NCBI RefSeq assembly: GCF_014648595.1
Contig: NZ_BMRK01000001.1
Location: 124,001 to 188,000 of the forward strand
Source: Nocardioides luteus
GTDB taxonomy: Bacteria; Actinomycetota; Actinomycetes; Propionibacteriales; Nocardioidaceae
Direction of reading: 5' to 3'
DNA: 64,000 nt
Shown here: in pieces, positions 18,290 to 26,537 of the stretch
How the letters are laid out: each line of letters starts with the position of its first letter
Position numbering within the stretch: position 1 is the stretch's first letter
Position numbers and translations under genes: made by a program
The notes under the pieces: model-generated
Databases searched by the model: none
The model's input: only the letters and a program-made list of their open reading frames with translations
What the model was told of the DNA's origin: nothing

Positions 18290-18840
18290 TCAGGTCCTCG
18301 ACCAGCGCGCGACGTCCTCGTCGGTGACCTCGACCGGCCCCTCGACGCGCTCGGTGACCCGGATGTGGTTGCCGAAGGGTCGCGCAGCGCGCAGTCGATG
18401 CCGTAGGGCTGGCGGGTCGGCTGCTGGATGAACTCGACGCCCTTCGCGGAGAGATCCTCGTAGAGCTTCTGGCAGTCGTCGGTGTTGAAGATGGCCACCG
18501 CACCCATCGCGCCCTTGGTCACCAGGTCGCGCAGCTGGTCGGCGGTCTCCTCGCTGTGGGCGGGGGAGCGGCCCGACACCTCGAGCCGACGATGTCGCGG
18601 AAGGTGCGGCTGAAGGTGCCGAGGCTGCTGAGACCCACGGTGAGCGCGACCTCGGTGACCGGTAGCGCCGTGTCCCGCAGCAGCGCCATGGACCTTTCGA
18701 TCCGGCGCCGCTGCAGGTAACGGTGGGGCGTCTCCCCGAAGACCGCCTTGAACCGGCGGCTGAAGTGAGCGGGGGAGACGTGCGCGACCCGGGCGAGGGC
18801 CGGCACGTCGAGCCGCGCGGCGTCATGCTCCTGAGGGTAC
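18290..18840 (-). pseudogene. Fused, frameshifted remnant of an AraC regulator and a VOC-family gene
   Basis: Read on the minus strand, the right half (about 18806-18590) encodes an AraC DNA-binding domain: PALARVAHVSPAHFSRRF, then GETPHRYLQRRRIERSMALL and GLSSLGTFSRTF. It has no start codon other than a GTG and an upstream in-frame stop. Another frame (about 18579-18380) continues with the C-terminal half of a VOC/glyoxalase-like protein: TADQLRDLVTKGAMGAVAIF, KLYEDLSAKGVEF, PYGIDCALRDP. A third frame finishes it (FGNHIRVTERVEGPVEVTDE) to a stop at 18290. AraC regulator and VOC gene are often neighbours in actinobacteria. Here a deletion has joined them and at least two frameshifts have broken the frame. 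This is the only gene-free stretch over 300 bp in the window. Confidence 0.8.
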
Positions 18841-18845
18841 GCGGG

Positions 18846-20003
18846 TCACAGACCCATGTCCTTGGCGATGATCAGCTTCATCACCTCGGAGGTGCCGCCG
18901 TAGATGCGGTTGACCCGGTTGTCGGCGTAGAGGCGGGCGATGGGGTACTCGTTCATGTAGCCGTAGCCGCCGTGGAGCTGGAGGCAGCGGTCGACGACAC
19001 GGTGGGCGACCTCGGTGCAGAACAGCTTGGCCGAGGCGGCCTCGGCGGCGGTCAGGGTGCCGGCGTCCTCCGCCTCGATCGCGCGGTCGACCACGGCTTC
19101 GGCGGCGTCGACCTCGGCCTTGCACGCGGCGAGCTCGAACTTGGTGTTCTGGAAGGAGGCGACCGGGGTGCCGAAGACCTTGCGCTCGGCGACGTACTTC
19201 TTGGCGAACTCGACGGCCGCGGCAGCCTGCGCGTAGGCGCCGACCGCGATGCCGAGGCGCTCGACCGGGAGGTTCTGGCCGAGGTAGGAGAAGCCCTTGC
19301 CCTCCTCGCCGAGGACGTCCTCGACGGGCACGAGCACGTCGGTGAAGGAGAGCTCGGCGGTGTCGGAGACCTTGAGGCCGAGCTTGTCGAGCTTGCGGCC
19401 GACCTCGTAGCCGGGGAGCTTGGTGTCGACGGCGAGCAGGGTGATGCCGCCGCGGCGGTCTTCGGGGGTGGCGGGCGCGGTGCGGGCGCAGACGATCACC
19501 CGGTCGGCGTTGACGCCGCCGGTGATGAAGGTCTTGGCACCGTTGAGCACGTAGTGCTTGCCGTCCTCGGTCAGCTTGGCGTTGGTGGTCATGCCGGCGA
19601 GGTCGGAGCCGGTGCCGGGCTCGGTCATCGCGATCGCCCACATCTCCGCACCGGAGACGAATCCGGGCATCCAGCGCTCCATCTGCTCCTTGGTGGCGAG
19701 CTTGAGGAGGTAGGGCAGGCAGAGGCCGACGTGGGTGCTCGAGCCGCCGAAGGAGACGCCGGCGCGGGCGAGCTCCTCGGTCATCACGGCGGAGTACTTG
19801 AACGACTCGATCCCGGCGCCGCCGTACTCCTCGGGCACCTGGATGCCCCACACACCGAGCTCGCCCAGCTTGAGGTAGAAGTCGTGGGGGACGATGCCGG
19901 CCTCGTACCACTCCTCGTAGACGGGAGCGACCTCCTTCTCGATGAACGAGCGGATGGTCTCGCGGAAGGACTGGTGGTCCTCGGTGTAGATCGTGCGGCG
20001 CAT
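18846..20003 (-). CDS. Acyl-CoA dehydrogenase
   Basis: FAD flavoenzyme introducing the alpha,beta double bond into an acyl-CoA. The 385-residue protein has signature 1 (IAMTEPGTGSDLAGM), the C-terminal signature around QLHGGYGYMNEYPIARLYAD, and the probable catalytic Glu in IYGGTSEVMKLIIAKDM. Residues FHGGYG-like and RxxxYGG are intact, so it looks active. Chain-length or branched substrate cannot be read. It is expressed leftward, 31 bp after the TetR gene, presumably in one operon under that regulator. Confidence 0.93.
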   Translation of the reverse strand: MRRTIYTEDHQSFRETIRSFIEKEVAPVYEEWYEAGIVPHDFYLKLGELGVWGIQVPEEYGGAGIESFKYSAVMTEELARAGVSFGGSSTHVGLCLPYLLKLATKEQMERWMPGFVSGAEMWAIAMTEPGTGSDLAGMTTNAKLTEDGKHYVLNGAKTFITGGVNADRVIVCARTAPATPEDRRGGITLLAVDTKLPGYEVGRKLDKLGLKVSDTAELSFTDVLVPVEDVLGEEGKGFSYLGQNLPVERLGIAVGAYAQAAAAVEFAKKYVAERKVFGTPVASFQNTKFELAACKAEVDAAEAVVDRAIEAEDAGTLTAAEAASAKLFCTEVAHRVVDRCLQLHGGYGYMNEYPIARLYADNRVNRIYGGTSEVMKLIIAKDMGL

Positions 20004-20034
20004 GAAGGTGCTTTCTTCTCGGGGTGCTTGTCTC

Positions 20035-20640
20035 TCAGGGGCGGGCGCCGACGACGCGGAGCGCGAGGTCGGCGTAGAAGTCGGCGAGGGAGTCGGGCGT
20101 CCAGGAGCCGTCGTCGCGGTACCACCGGGCCAGGTCGATGCCGAGCGAGAGCAGGGCGGTGGCGGCCTTGGCCGGGTCGGGGGTGTCGAAGTCGCCGCTG
20201 CGTACGCCCTCCTCGACGACCTCGCGCATGACGGTGTCGATGGCGCGGCGCAGGCCGGCGATCTCGCGGAAGTGCTCCTCGGTCAGTGCGGCGAGCTCGT
20301 AGTTGATCACCCGGGCCGTGGTGTGGGAGCGCGCGTGGAAGAGGACATAGGTGCGTACGGCGGCGGCGACCCGCTCTGCGGGCGTCGCCTCCGAGCGGGT
20401 CGCCTCGGTGATCGCCCCGAGGATCACGGTGTGGCCGCGCACGGCGATCGCGTGCAGCAGCTCTTCCTTGGAGCGGTGGTGGACGTAGACCGCGGCGGGG
20501 CTGAGGCCGGCGGCGGTGGCGATGTCGCGGGTGCTGGTGCCGTGGAATCCCTTGGCGGAGAAGGCCTGGACCGCAGCGTCGAGCAGACGGGCACGGCTCC
20601 GGTCGCCGCGCGCCTGGGTGCTGGTGCGTACCTCGCTCAT
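20035..20640 (-). CDS. TetR-family regulator next to acyl-CoA dehydrogenase
   Basis: Predicted repressor of its own operon. The ATG at 20640 gives [16 protein letters not shown] and places the HTH at about residues 34-55 ([20 protein letters not shown]), followed by [14 protein letters not shown]. An earlier TTG at 20658 is possible but less likely. The C-terminal ligand domain resembles regulators that sense acyl-CoA (family knowledge, inference). A TAAG-N6-CTTA inverted repeat sits just upstream, in the divergent spacer shared with aroQ. Confidence 0.9.
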   Translation of the reverse strand: MSEVRTSTQARGDRSRARLLDAAVQAFSAKGFHGTSTRDIATAAGLSPAAVYVHHRSKEELLHAIAVRGHTVILGAITEATRSEATPAERVAAAVRTYVLFHARSHTTARVINYELAALTEEHFREIAGLRRAIDTVMREVVEEGVRSGDFDTPDPAKAATALLSLGIDLARWYRDDGSWTPDSLADFYADLALRVVGARP

Positions 20641-20661
20641 GTGGTCAGTCTGACACAAAGG

Positions 20662-20675
20662 TAAGTGGGCGCTTA
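20662..20675. promoter_or_regulatory. Candidate TetR operator
   Basis: TAAGTGGGCGCTTA is an imperfect inverted repeat (TAAG arms) in the 70-bp spacer between the TetR gene and aroQ. It is the only clear dyad there. Binding by this TetR is inference. Confidence 0.45.
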
Positions 20676-20711
20676 GATTTGGCTCGCGAAAAGCGTGCGA
20701 GGATGCGGGGC

Positions 20712-21179
20712 GTGAGCAACTCGTTGACGAAGGTCCTCGTCCTCAACGGCCCCAACCTCGGGCGTCTCGGCAAGCGCCAGCCCGAGATCTACGGGCACAC
20801 CACCCACGACGAGCTGGCCGCCTTGTGCGTCGGCTGGGGGCACACGCTCGGCTTCGCCGTGGAGGTGCGCCAGACCAACCACGAGGGCGACATGGTCGAC
20901 TGGCTCAACGCTGCCGCTGACGAGCAGATCCCGGTCGTGCTCAACGCCGCCGCCTGGACCCACTACTCCTACGCGATCTACGACGCGTGCGCGCAGCTGA
21001 CCGCACCGCTGGTCGAGGTGCACATCTCCGAGCCGCTGAAGCGGCCCGAGGAGTTCCGGCACACCAGCGTGATCACCCCGCACGCCACCGCGGTCGTGGC
21101 GGGCAAGGGCATCGACGGCTACCGCGAGGCGCTCGAGGTCATCGCCGACAGCCTGGGCGAGACGGGCGGCGGCGCCTGA
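20712..21179 (+). CDS. aroQ: Type II 3-dehydroquinate dehydratase
   Basis: Dehydrates 3-dehydroquinate to 3-dehydroshikimate. Present are the signature [21 protein letters not shown] with the catalytic Tyr, the [11 protein letters not shown] motif with its His, the substrate loop [12 protein letters not shown] and [17 protein letters not shown]. The start is uncertain: GTG at 20712 (MSNSLTK), ATG at 20703 or TTG at 20679 are all in frame; I prefer the GTG because it gives the usual short N-terminus. It belongs with aroE-C-K-B functionally but is separated from them by the accessory block. Confidence 0.93.
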   Translation: MSNSLTKVLVLNGPNLGRLGKRQPEIYGHTTHDELAALCVGWGHTLGFAVEVRQTNHEGDMVDWLNAAADEQIPVVLNAAAWTHYSYAIYDACAQLTAPLVEVHISEPLKRPEEFRHTSVITPHATAVVAGKGIDGYREALEVIADSLGETGGGA

Positions 21180-21183
21180 CGGA

Positions 21184-21214
21184 TTGGGTCGGCGTACGCC
21201 TCGTTGACTAGGAT
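21184..21214 (+). promoter_or_regulatory. Candidate promoter of efp-nusB
   Basis: TTGGGT (21184-21189) and TAGGAT (21209-21214) with a 19-nt spacer. Transcription from about 21221 would give a leader of roughly 88 nt, which contains a small palindrome, CCTGCAGAGCTGCAGG (21264-21279). Confidence 0.5.
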
Positions 21215-21308
21215 TCTTCGTGGCCCATCGGGCCCTACGAACCCAGGAACATTGACAACGAGGCCTGCAGAGCTGCAGGACGACAGAGACGAAGGCTGAC
21301 GGACGGTT

Positions 21309-21875
21309 ATGGCGACGACGAACGACCTCAAGAACGGCATGGTGCTGAAGCTCGAGGGCCAGCTCTGGCAGGTCACCGAGTTCCAGCACGTGAAGCCCGG
21401 CAAGGGCCCGGCGTTCGTCCGCACCAAGCTCCGCCACGTCGAGTCTGGCAAGAACGTCGACAAGACCTTCAACGCCGGCACCAAGGTCGAGACCGCGACC
21501 GTCGACAAGCGCACGATGCAGTACCTCTACAACGACGGCAACAACTTCGTCTTCATGGACGTGCAGGACTTCGACCAGATCGAGGTCGACCCCGCCATCG
21601 TCGGCGACGCCGCCAACTTCATGCTCGAGAACACCGAGGCGATCGTGGCCACCAACGAGGGCCGCGTGCTCTTCGTCGAGCTGCCGCCGTCGGTCGAGCT
21701 GACCATCACCTACACCGAGCCGGGTGTCATGGGTGACTCCGCCACCGGCCGCACCAAGCCCGCCACCCTCGAGACCGGCGCCGAGATCCAGGTGCCGCTC
21801 TTCATCGAGCAGGGCGAGAAGATCAAGGTCGACACCCGCGAGGGCGGCTCCTACCTCTCCCGCGTCAAGGGCTGA
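21309..21875 (+). CDS. efp: Elongation factor P
   Basis: Rescues ribosomes stalled on polyproline. The 188-residue protein has the KOW-like domain I, two OB domains and the tip loop [10 protein letters not shown] with Lys32 at the tip. The loop is the PGKGP type; work on actinobacterial EF-P reports that this subfamily functions without a modified lysine, and no epmA, epmC or ymfI-like modification gene is seen here. It shares an operon with nusB, 3 bp apart. Several proteins in this window are proline-rich (MltG tail, EspI-like ATPase), so demand for EF-P is plausible. Confidence 0.98.
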   Translation: MATTNDLKNGMVLKLEGQLWQVTEFQHVKPGKGPAFVRTKLRHVESGKNVDKTFNAGTKVETATVDKRTMQYLYNDGNNFVFMDVQDFDQIEVDPAIVGDAANFMLENTEAIVATNEGRVLFVELPPSVELTITYTEPGVMGDSATGRTKPATLETGAEIQVPLFIEQGEKIKVDTREGGSYLSRVKG

Positions 21876-21878
21876 CCT

Positions 21879-22292
21879 GTGGCACACGTCGCCACCGCCC
21901 GCACCAAGGCCCGCAAGCGCGCGCTCGACCTGCTCTTCGCAGCCGAGGCCCGCGGTCTCTCCGCCGGTGACCTGCTCGACCAGCAGATCGCCGAGGGACA
22001 GGTGCCCAACAACCCGTTCACGGTCAAGATCGTCCGCGGCGTGGTCACCGACGCCGAGCGGATCGATGCGCTGATCACCGCGTTCGCCAAGGACTGGTCG
22101 CTGACCCGGATGCCCGCGGTCGACCGCAACGTGCTCCGCATCGGCGTCTGGGAGCTCCTCGACGGTGACGTCGCCTCGGAGGTGGCGATCAGCGAGGCGA
22201 CCGCTCTGGTGACCGAGCTGTCCACCGACGACTCGCCCTCCTTCGTCAACGGCGTGCTCGCCGCGGTCGCGAAAGACCTGGCCAGGGCCTGA
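21879..22292 (+). CDS. nusB: Transcription antitermination protein NusB
   Basis: All-helical RNA-binding factor that, with NusE (S10), assembles on boxA of rRNA operons. The 137-residue protein has the N-terminal ARTKARKRALDLLFAAEARG and the conserved PAVDRNVLRIGVWELLDGDV, VAISEATALVTELS and FVNGVLAAVAKDLA. The GTG start follows the efp stop by 3 bp. A hairpin terminator follows. Confidence 0.96.
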   Translation: MAHVATARTKARKRALDLLFAAEARGLSAGDLLDQQIAEGQVPNNPFTVKIVRGVVTDAERIDALITAFAKDWSLTRMPAVDRNVLRIGVWELLDGDVASEVAISEATALVTELSTDDSPSFVNGVLAAVAKDLARA

Positions 22293-22306
22293 ACGAGCCG
22301 AGACGT

Positions 22307-22337
22307 ACGCCTGCCCGGGACCGTTCCGGGCGGGCGT
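22307..22337 (+). terminator. Hairpin terminator after efp-nusB
   Basis: A 14-bp stem (ACGCCTGCCCGGGA with TTCCGGGCGGGCGT, two wobble pairs) and a tight three-base loop begin 14 bp after the nusB stop. A short T-containing tail follows. Confidence 0.75.
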
Positions 22338-22466
22338 CGCGTCATTTCGGGGTGCGCCACGACGCGTGTGTTTTCCGGTTATCGACGATTGCTTCGGTCG
22401 GGACCGTATGTTTGGACCCAAGGCTGAGATGGAGGCCGTAACCACGCACCCGTATTCGGAGAGCGC

Positions 22467-23645
22467 ATGACGCAGGACAACAATCCCTATGACGAGCCGG
22501 ACTCGCGCACCCGGCCGACCGGTGCACCCTCACACTGGGTGACGCCGCCACCGCCGAGCACGGCAGGGCAGCCGCCCGCGTACCAGCCCCAGCCAGACCC
22601 GAGTCAGGAGGCGACTCGCATCACCAACCCACAGGTCACCAGCAACGCCGCTCCGCCGACCCCGGCGGCGGTGACCCCGCCTCCTCCTCCGGCTGTCCAC
22701 GGGCAGGAGGTCCCCAGCGCGACCGACTTCCTCGACCGGCGTGCGGAGTCGGCCGGGTTCGGTCCCGCGACCTGGGGCTGGCGAGGTGCGATCCGCAAGA
22801 TGTCGGGCGGGCTGATCAGCCCGAAGATGGGCCCGGCCGAGGTCGCCTACGAGCAGGACCGCGCGATGATCCAGCGCGACTTCGACGGCCCGCGCACGAT
22901 CGTGTTCATCAACCCCAAGGGCGGTGCCGCCAAGACCACCGGCGTGCTCGCCGCCGGCTACACCTTCGGCACCGTTCGTGGCGGGGGAGTCGTGGCCTGG
23001 GACAACAACGAGACCCGTGGCACCCTCGGGATCCGCGGCGTACGCAGCACCCACCGCAACACCACCCGGGAGCTGCTCGACAACCTGGCCGCGTTCAACA
23101 ACGTCTACCAGTCCCGGATCGGTGACCTCGGTGCGTTCGTACGCTCCCAGGGCGACGCCCACTTCGACGTGCTCGCCTCCGACGAGCGGCCCGACGTCAC
23201 CGGGCAGATCCATGCTGACGACTTCGGCCAGGTGCACCACCTGCTGGAGCGTTTCTACAAGGTGATCCTGGTCGACACCGGCAACAACATGCGGGCCGAG
23301 AACTGGCTCGCCGCCGCCGACACCGCCGACCTCCTGGTGGTCACCTCGACGGTGCGCGAGGACACTGGCTACAGCGGTCTGTGGATGCTCGACGCGCTCC
23401 AGGAGTCCGGCTACGCCGACCTCAAGCTGAAGACGATCACGGTGCTCTCGGACCCCTCGCCCAAGGTCGACACCAACCTGGCGCGCGACCTGACCGAGGT
23501 CTACCAGCAGCGCACGCGCGGCGTCTACCGGGTCCCGTTCGACCCGGTGCTCGTCGCGGGCTCGACGGTGCAGTACTCCCAGCTTTCGGAGGAGACCAAG
23601 ATGTCGTGGCTCAAGGCGTGCGCCGGGATGGCACACGCTCTGTAG
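22467..23645 (+). CDS. MinD/ParA-like ATPase with proline-rich N-terminus (EspI-like)
   Basis: The first 75 or so residues are disordered and rich in Pro, Gln and Thr. They are followed by a deviant Walker A P-loop, NPKGGAAKTTG, characteristic of MinD/ParA ATPases, and the switch region VILVDTGNNMRAENW. The layout (proline-rich tail plus MinD-like domain) matches EspI-type proteins of ESX type VII secretion loci. No WXG100, EccC or EccD gene is in the window, and no ParB either, so the partner is unknown. Start is ATG at 22467. It stands alone between nusB and a quinone reductase. Confidence 0.8.
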   Translation: MTQDNNPYDEPDSRTRPTGAPSHWVTPPPPSTAGQPPAYQPQPDPSQEATRITNPQVTSNAAPPTPAAVTPPPPPAVHGQEVPSATDFLDRRAESAGFGPATWGWRGAIRKMSGGLISPKMGPAEVAYEQDRAMIQRDFDGPRTIVFINPKGGAAKTTGVLAAGYTFGTVRGGGVVAWDNNETRGTLGIRGVRSTHRNTTRELLDNLAAFNNVYQSRIGDLGAFVRSQGDAHFDVLASDERPDVTGQIHADDFGQVHHLLERFYKVILVDTGNNMRAENWLAAADTADLLVVTSTVREDTGYSGLWMLDALQESGYADLKLKTITVLSDPSPKVDTNLARDLTEVYQQRTRGVYRVPFDPVLVAGSTVQYSQLSEETKMSWLKACAGMAHAL

Positions 23646-23656
23646 CTGCCGACCGC

Positions 23657-23662
23657 TAACGT
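23657..23662 (+). promoter_or_regulatory. -10 hexamer of the quinone-reductase-like gene
   Basis: TAACGT ends 7 nt before the ATG, with GGAGG in between. A leaderless or very short 5' UTR transcript is likely. Confidence 0.45.
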
Positions 23663-23669
23663 CGGAGGC

Positions 23670-24680
23670 ATGCGCGCAGTCGTCTACTCCGAGAACGGTC
23701 CCTCCTCCGTCATGCAACTGGTCGAACGGCCGGTGCCGAAGCCTGGTCCGGGCGAGGTGCTGGTCCGGCTGGTGCGGGCGGGGGTCAACCCCACCGACTG
23801 GAAGGTACGTGCCGGGCTGAGTGCGAAGCTCGCCACGCCCGAGGCGACCCCCGGCCAGGACGGCGCGGGGGTCGTCGAGGAGATCGGCGAGGGGGTCACC
23901 ACCCACATCGCCGGTCAGCCGGTCTGGCTCTTCATGACCCAGCACGGGCAGCCGTGGGGGACCGCCGCGGAGTACGTCACCGTGCCCGCCCACAAGGCCG
24001 TCGAGCTGCCCGAGGACGCCTCCTACGACCTCGGCGCCTCGCTCGGCGTGCCGGCGATGACCGCTCACCGGGCGCTGACCTCCGGCTCGGTCGAGCGGAT
24101 CGCGCCCGGTTCGTTCGAGGGCGTCACCGTCCTGGTCCACGGCGGGGCCGGCGCGGTCGGCAACGCCGCGATCCAGCTCGCCGTGTGGGCCGGTGCGAAG
24201 GTGATCACCACGATCAGCTCCGAGGAGAAGGCCGAGCTGGCGCGGGCGGCGGGGGCGCACCACGTCGTCAACTACCGTGAGGGTGACCCGGAAGCGGCCA
24301 TCCGGGATATCGCGCCAGACGGCGTCGACCAGATCGTCGAGGTCGCCCCGGCGACCAACAACGACCTCGACCGGGCGGTCATCGCCCCTCGCGGCACGAT
24401 CGCGATCTACGCCAACAACGGTGGCGACGAGCTCACCATGCCGCTGCGGGCGACGTTCTCGCTCAACCTGCGCTACCAGTTCATCCAGCTCTACGGCATC
24501 GAGCCGGAGCAGATCCGGGCCGCGGCCGAGGACGTCTCGGCCGCGGTGAAGGCAGGGGCGCTCCGTGTCGGAGCCGAGGCCGGCGTACCTCTGCACCACT
24601 ATCGGCTCGAGGACACCGCCGCCGCCCACGACGCGGTCGAGAACGGTGCGGTCGGGAAGGTGCTCATCGACCTCGACTGA
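23670..24680 (+). CDS. Zinc-free medium-chain dehydrogenase/reductase (NADPH:quinone reductase-like)
   Basis: MDR-superfamily oxidoreductase, zeta-crystallin type. The 336-residue protein has the GroES-like fold first ([36 protein letters not shown]), then the Rossmann domain with the nucleotide loop [20 protein letters not shown]. The structural zinc cysteines and the catalytic zinc Cys are absent, as expected for quinone reductases. Natural substrate unknown. The stop lies 4 bp before the 162-bp inverted-repeat element. Confidence 0.9.
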   Translation: MRAVVYSENGPSSVMQLVERPVPKPGPGEVLVRLVRAGVNPTDWKVRAGLSAKLATPEATPGQDGAGVVEEIGEGVTTHIAGQPVWLFMTQHGQPWGTAAEYVTVPAHKAVELPEDASYDLGASLGVPAMTAHRALTSGSVERIAPGSFEGVTVLVHGGAGAVGNAAIQLAVWAGAKVITTISSEEKAELARAAGAHHVVNYREGDPEAAIRDIAPDGVDQIVEVAPATNNDLDRAVIAPRGTIAIYANNGGDELTMPLRATFSLNLRYQFIQLYGIEPEQIRAAAEDVSAAVKAGALRVGAEAGVPLHHYRLEDTAAAHDAVENGAVGKVLIDLD

Positions 24681-24684
24681 CGTC

Positions 24685-24846
24685 AGCCCAGATCCGCCCG
24701 ATCCCCGCCTGCTGCGCGACGCCATACGGGCGCGCTGGCGGCGTTGCCGCCTCTCGACAGGCACCCGGCATGCCTTCGCGGCGGCGCCTGGCCATCACGC
24801 CCGCCTGGCGACGCTCGCGACGTCGGCGATCGGGCGGATCTGGGCT
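24685..24846. repeat. 162-bp element with 19-bp perfect terminal inverted repeats
   Basis: AGCCCAGATCCGCCCGATC at 24685-24703 is repeated exactly in inverted form at 24828-24846. Inside lie smaller dyads, including GGCGGC-GTT-GCCGCC and AGGCA-N7-TGCCT. There is no open frame of note. Its right end touches the -10 hexamer of pyrR and its left end begins 4 bp after the previous stop codon. It could be a MITE-like insertion, a bidirectional terminator or both; no target-site duplication is evident. Confidence 0.8.
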
Positions 24847-24851
24847 AGGGT
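24846..24851 (+). promoter_or_regulatory. -10 hexamer of pyrR operon
   Basis: TAGGGT, about 8 nt before the PyrR leader element, so transcription would begin close to its first base. The -35 region falls inside the right arm of the inverted-repeat element. Confidence 0.55.
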
Positions 24852-24859
24852 GGGGCCGA

Positions 24860-24895
24860 TCCTTTAACGAGCCGTCCCGTGAGGCGGAGAAGGAG
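24860..24895 (+). promoter_or_regulatory. PyrR-binding leader element controlling pyrR-pyrB-pyrC
   Basis: The leader runs TCCTTTAACGAGCC ... GAGAAGGAG. Its last 24 bases are identical to the last bases of the leader in front of carA (33418-33441). TCCTT at its 5' end is complementary to the AAGGA ribosome site at its 3' end, so the folded element hides the Shine-Dalgarno sequence. This matches the actinobacterial PyrR site shown in Mycobacterium smegmatis to act by translational repression. It ends 9 nt before the TTG start of pyrR. Confidence 0.85.
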
Positions 24896-24904
24896 ACCAC
24901 AACC

Positions 24905-25480
24905 TTGTCTGATGATGCCCTCGAGCCGGCGACCGATGGTCGCGTCGTGCTCGACGCCCGTGACATCTCCCGAGCGCTGACCCGGATCTCCCACGAGATC
25001 CTGGAGCGCAACCGTGATGCGGTGGATCTCGTGCTGCTCGGTCTGCACACCCGTGGGGTGCCGCTGGCCCAGCGGATCGCCGCGCGGATCGAGGCGGCCG
25101 AGGGTCATCCGGTGGCCCACGGTGCGCTCGACGTGACGATGTACCGCGACGACCTGCGCACCCATCCCACCCGCGCGCCCCACCACACCCAGATCCCGCC
25201 GGGCGGCATCGACGGCAAGACCGTCGTGCTCGTCGACGACGTGCTCTTCTCGGGCCGCACCGTCCGCGCCGCGCTCGACGCGCTGGCCGACTACGGCCGC
25301 CCCGCCGTCGTGCGTCTGGCCGTGCTCGTCGACCGCGGCCACCGGCAGCTGCCGATCCGGGCCGACCACGTCGGGAAGAACCTCCCCACCGCCCGCTCCG
25401 AGCGGGTCGGGCTGCGGCTGGAGGAGACCGACGGCATCGACGAGGTACGCATCGTCGAGCTCGAGGGGGTGCCTGCATGA
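24905..25480 (+). CDS. pyrR: Pyrimidine operon regulator PyrR / uracil phosphoribosyltransferase homologue
   Basis: UMP-sensing RNA-binding protein that represses pyr genes; the family may also have weak UPRTase activity. The 191-residue protein has the phosphoribosyltransferase PRPP loop [20 protein letters not shown] and the basic RNA-binding surface ([20 protein letters not shown]). The start is TTG at 24905, placed 9 nt after the AGGAG inside the PyrR leader, so PyrR should control its own translation. Earlier in-frame starts would overlap the leader and promoter. Confidence 0.95.
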   Translation: MSDDALEPATDGRVVLDARDISRALTRISHEILERNRDAVDLVLLGLHTRGVPLAQRIAARIEAAEGHPVAHGALDVTMYRDDLRTHPTRAPHHTQIPPGGIDGKTVVLVDDVLFSGRTVRAALDALADYGRPAVVRLAVLVDRGHRQLPIRADHVGKNLPTARSERVGLRLEETDGIDEVRIVELEGVPA

Positions 25481-25497
25481 GCGAGCGTCAGCGAGCG
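25479..25497. repeat. GAGCGAGCG-type short repeat between pyrR and pyrB
   Basis: GAGCGAGCGTCAGCGAGCG overlaps the pyrR stop codon. A similar GAGCGAGCGCAGCG tract lies at the end of trmI (56988-57011). Short, low-complexity and GC-rich, so the call is weak. Confidence 0.35.
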
Positions 25498-25556
25498 ACA
25501 ATGAAGGTCAGGCCGCCACGTCCGTACTCTTCGACCCCCTCGACGGAGGTGGCGGC

Positions 25557-26495
25557 ATGACGCGTCATCTGCTGTCCATCGACGACGTGAGCGCCGAGGA
25601 GATCCAGCGGCTCTTCGCGACCGCTGCCGAGATGCACGACGTCCAGAAGCGGGAGGTCAAGAAGCTGCCCGCGCTGCGCGGACGCACCGTGATCAACCTC
25701 TTCTTCGAGGACTCGACCCGCACCCGATCCTCCTTCGAGATCGCCGGCAAGTGGCTCTCGGCCGACGTCATCAACCTGTCCGCGAAGGGCTCCTCGGCCT
25801 CCAAGGGCGAGTCGCTGCGCGACACGGTGCTGACCGTGACCGCGATGGGCGTCGACGGCCTGGTGATGCGCCACTCCGCCTCCGGTGCGGCCCACCAGGT
25901 CGCGGGCTGGCTCGACATCCCCGTGGTCAACGCCGGCGACGGCATGCACGAGCACCCGACCCAGGCGCTGCTCGACGGCTACACCCTGCAGCGCCAGCTC
26001 GGCGGTCCCGGCTCGCTGGAGGGCAAGCGGATCGCGATCGTCGGCGACCTGACCCACTCGCGGGTCTTCCGCTCCAACGTGAAGTCGCTGAGCAAGCTGG
26101 GCGCCTCCGTCGTCGCGGTCGCGCCGCCGACACTGATGCCCTCGGGCATCGCCGAGTGGGCCAAGGCCGACGGATTCGCCACCTCCTACACCCTCGACGA
26201 CGTCCTCCCCGAGGTCGACGCGGTGATGATGCTGCGCGTCCAGCGCGAGCGGATGAGCGGCGGCTACTTCCCGACGTCCCGCGAATACACGGTGGGCTAC
26301 GGGCTGACCCGCCAGCGGCTCGGCATGCTGCGCGACGGCGTACCGATCCTGCACCCGGGGCCGATGAACCGCGGCCTGGAGATCTCGCCCGAGGCCGCCG
26401 ACGCCGCGTCCTCCCGGATCCTCGACCAGGTCTCGGCCGGAGTCGCCATCCGGATGTCCGTCCTCTACCACCTGCTCGCCGGCGAGGAGGGCTGA
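25557..26495 (+). CDS. pyrB: Aspartate carbamoyltransferase catalytic subunit
   Basis: Condenses carbamoyl phosphate and aspartate. The 312-residue protein has the carbamoyl-phosphate motif [17 protein letters not shown], the lid region [32 protein letters not shown], and the aspartate loop with [11 protein letters not shown]. No regulatory chain (pyrI) is present. It lies 76 bp after pyrR, in the same PyrR-controlled message. Confidence 0.97.
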   Translation: MTRHLLSIDDVSAEEIQRLFATAAEMHDVQKREVKKLPALRGRTVINLFFEDSTRTRSSFEIAGKWLSADVINLSAKGSSASKGESLRDTVLTVTAMGVDGLVMRHSASGAAHQVAGWLDIPVVNAGDGMHEHPTQALLDGYTLQRQLGGPGSLEGKRIAIVGDLTHSRVFRSNVKSLSKLGASVVAVAPPTLMPSGIAEWAKADGFATSYTLDDVLPEVDAVMMLRVQRERMSGGYFPTSREYTVGYGLTRQRLGMLRDGVPILHPGPMNRGLEISPEAADAASSRILDQVSAGVAIRMSVLYHLLAGEEG

Positions 26496-26537
26496 GCGGT
26501 GGTCGAGCCCGCCGACACCCGCCGAAGCACGACTGAG

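Noticed and set aside
18846-20640. TetR-dehydrogenase pair as part of a larger degradation island
   Set aside because: No ligase, hydratase or thiolase lies nearby; it is a single two-gene operon.
26496-26520. Further copy of the 22-bp repeat before pyrC (GGTGGTCGAGCCC...)
   Set aside because: Only about half of the repeat matches; too degenerate to list as a copy.
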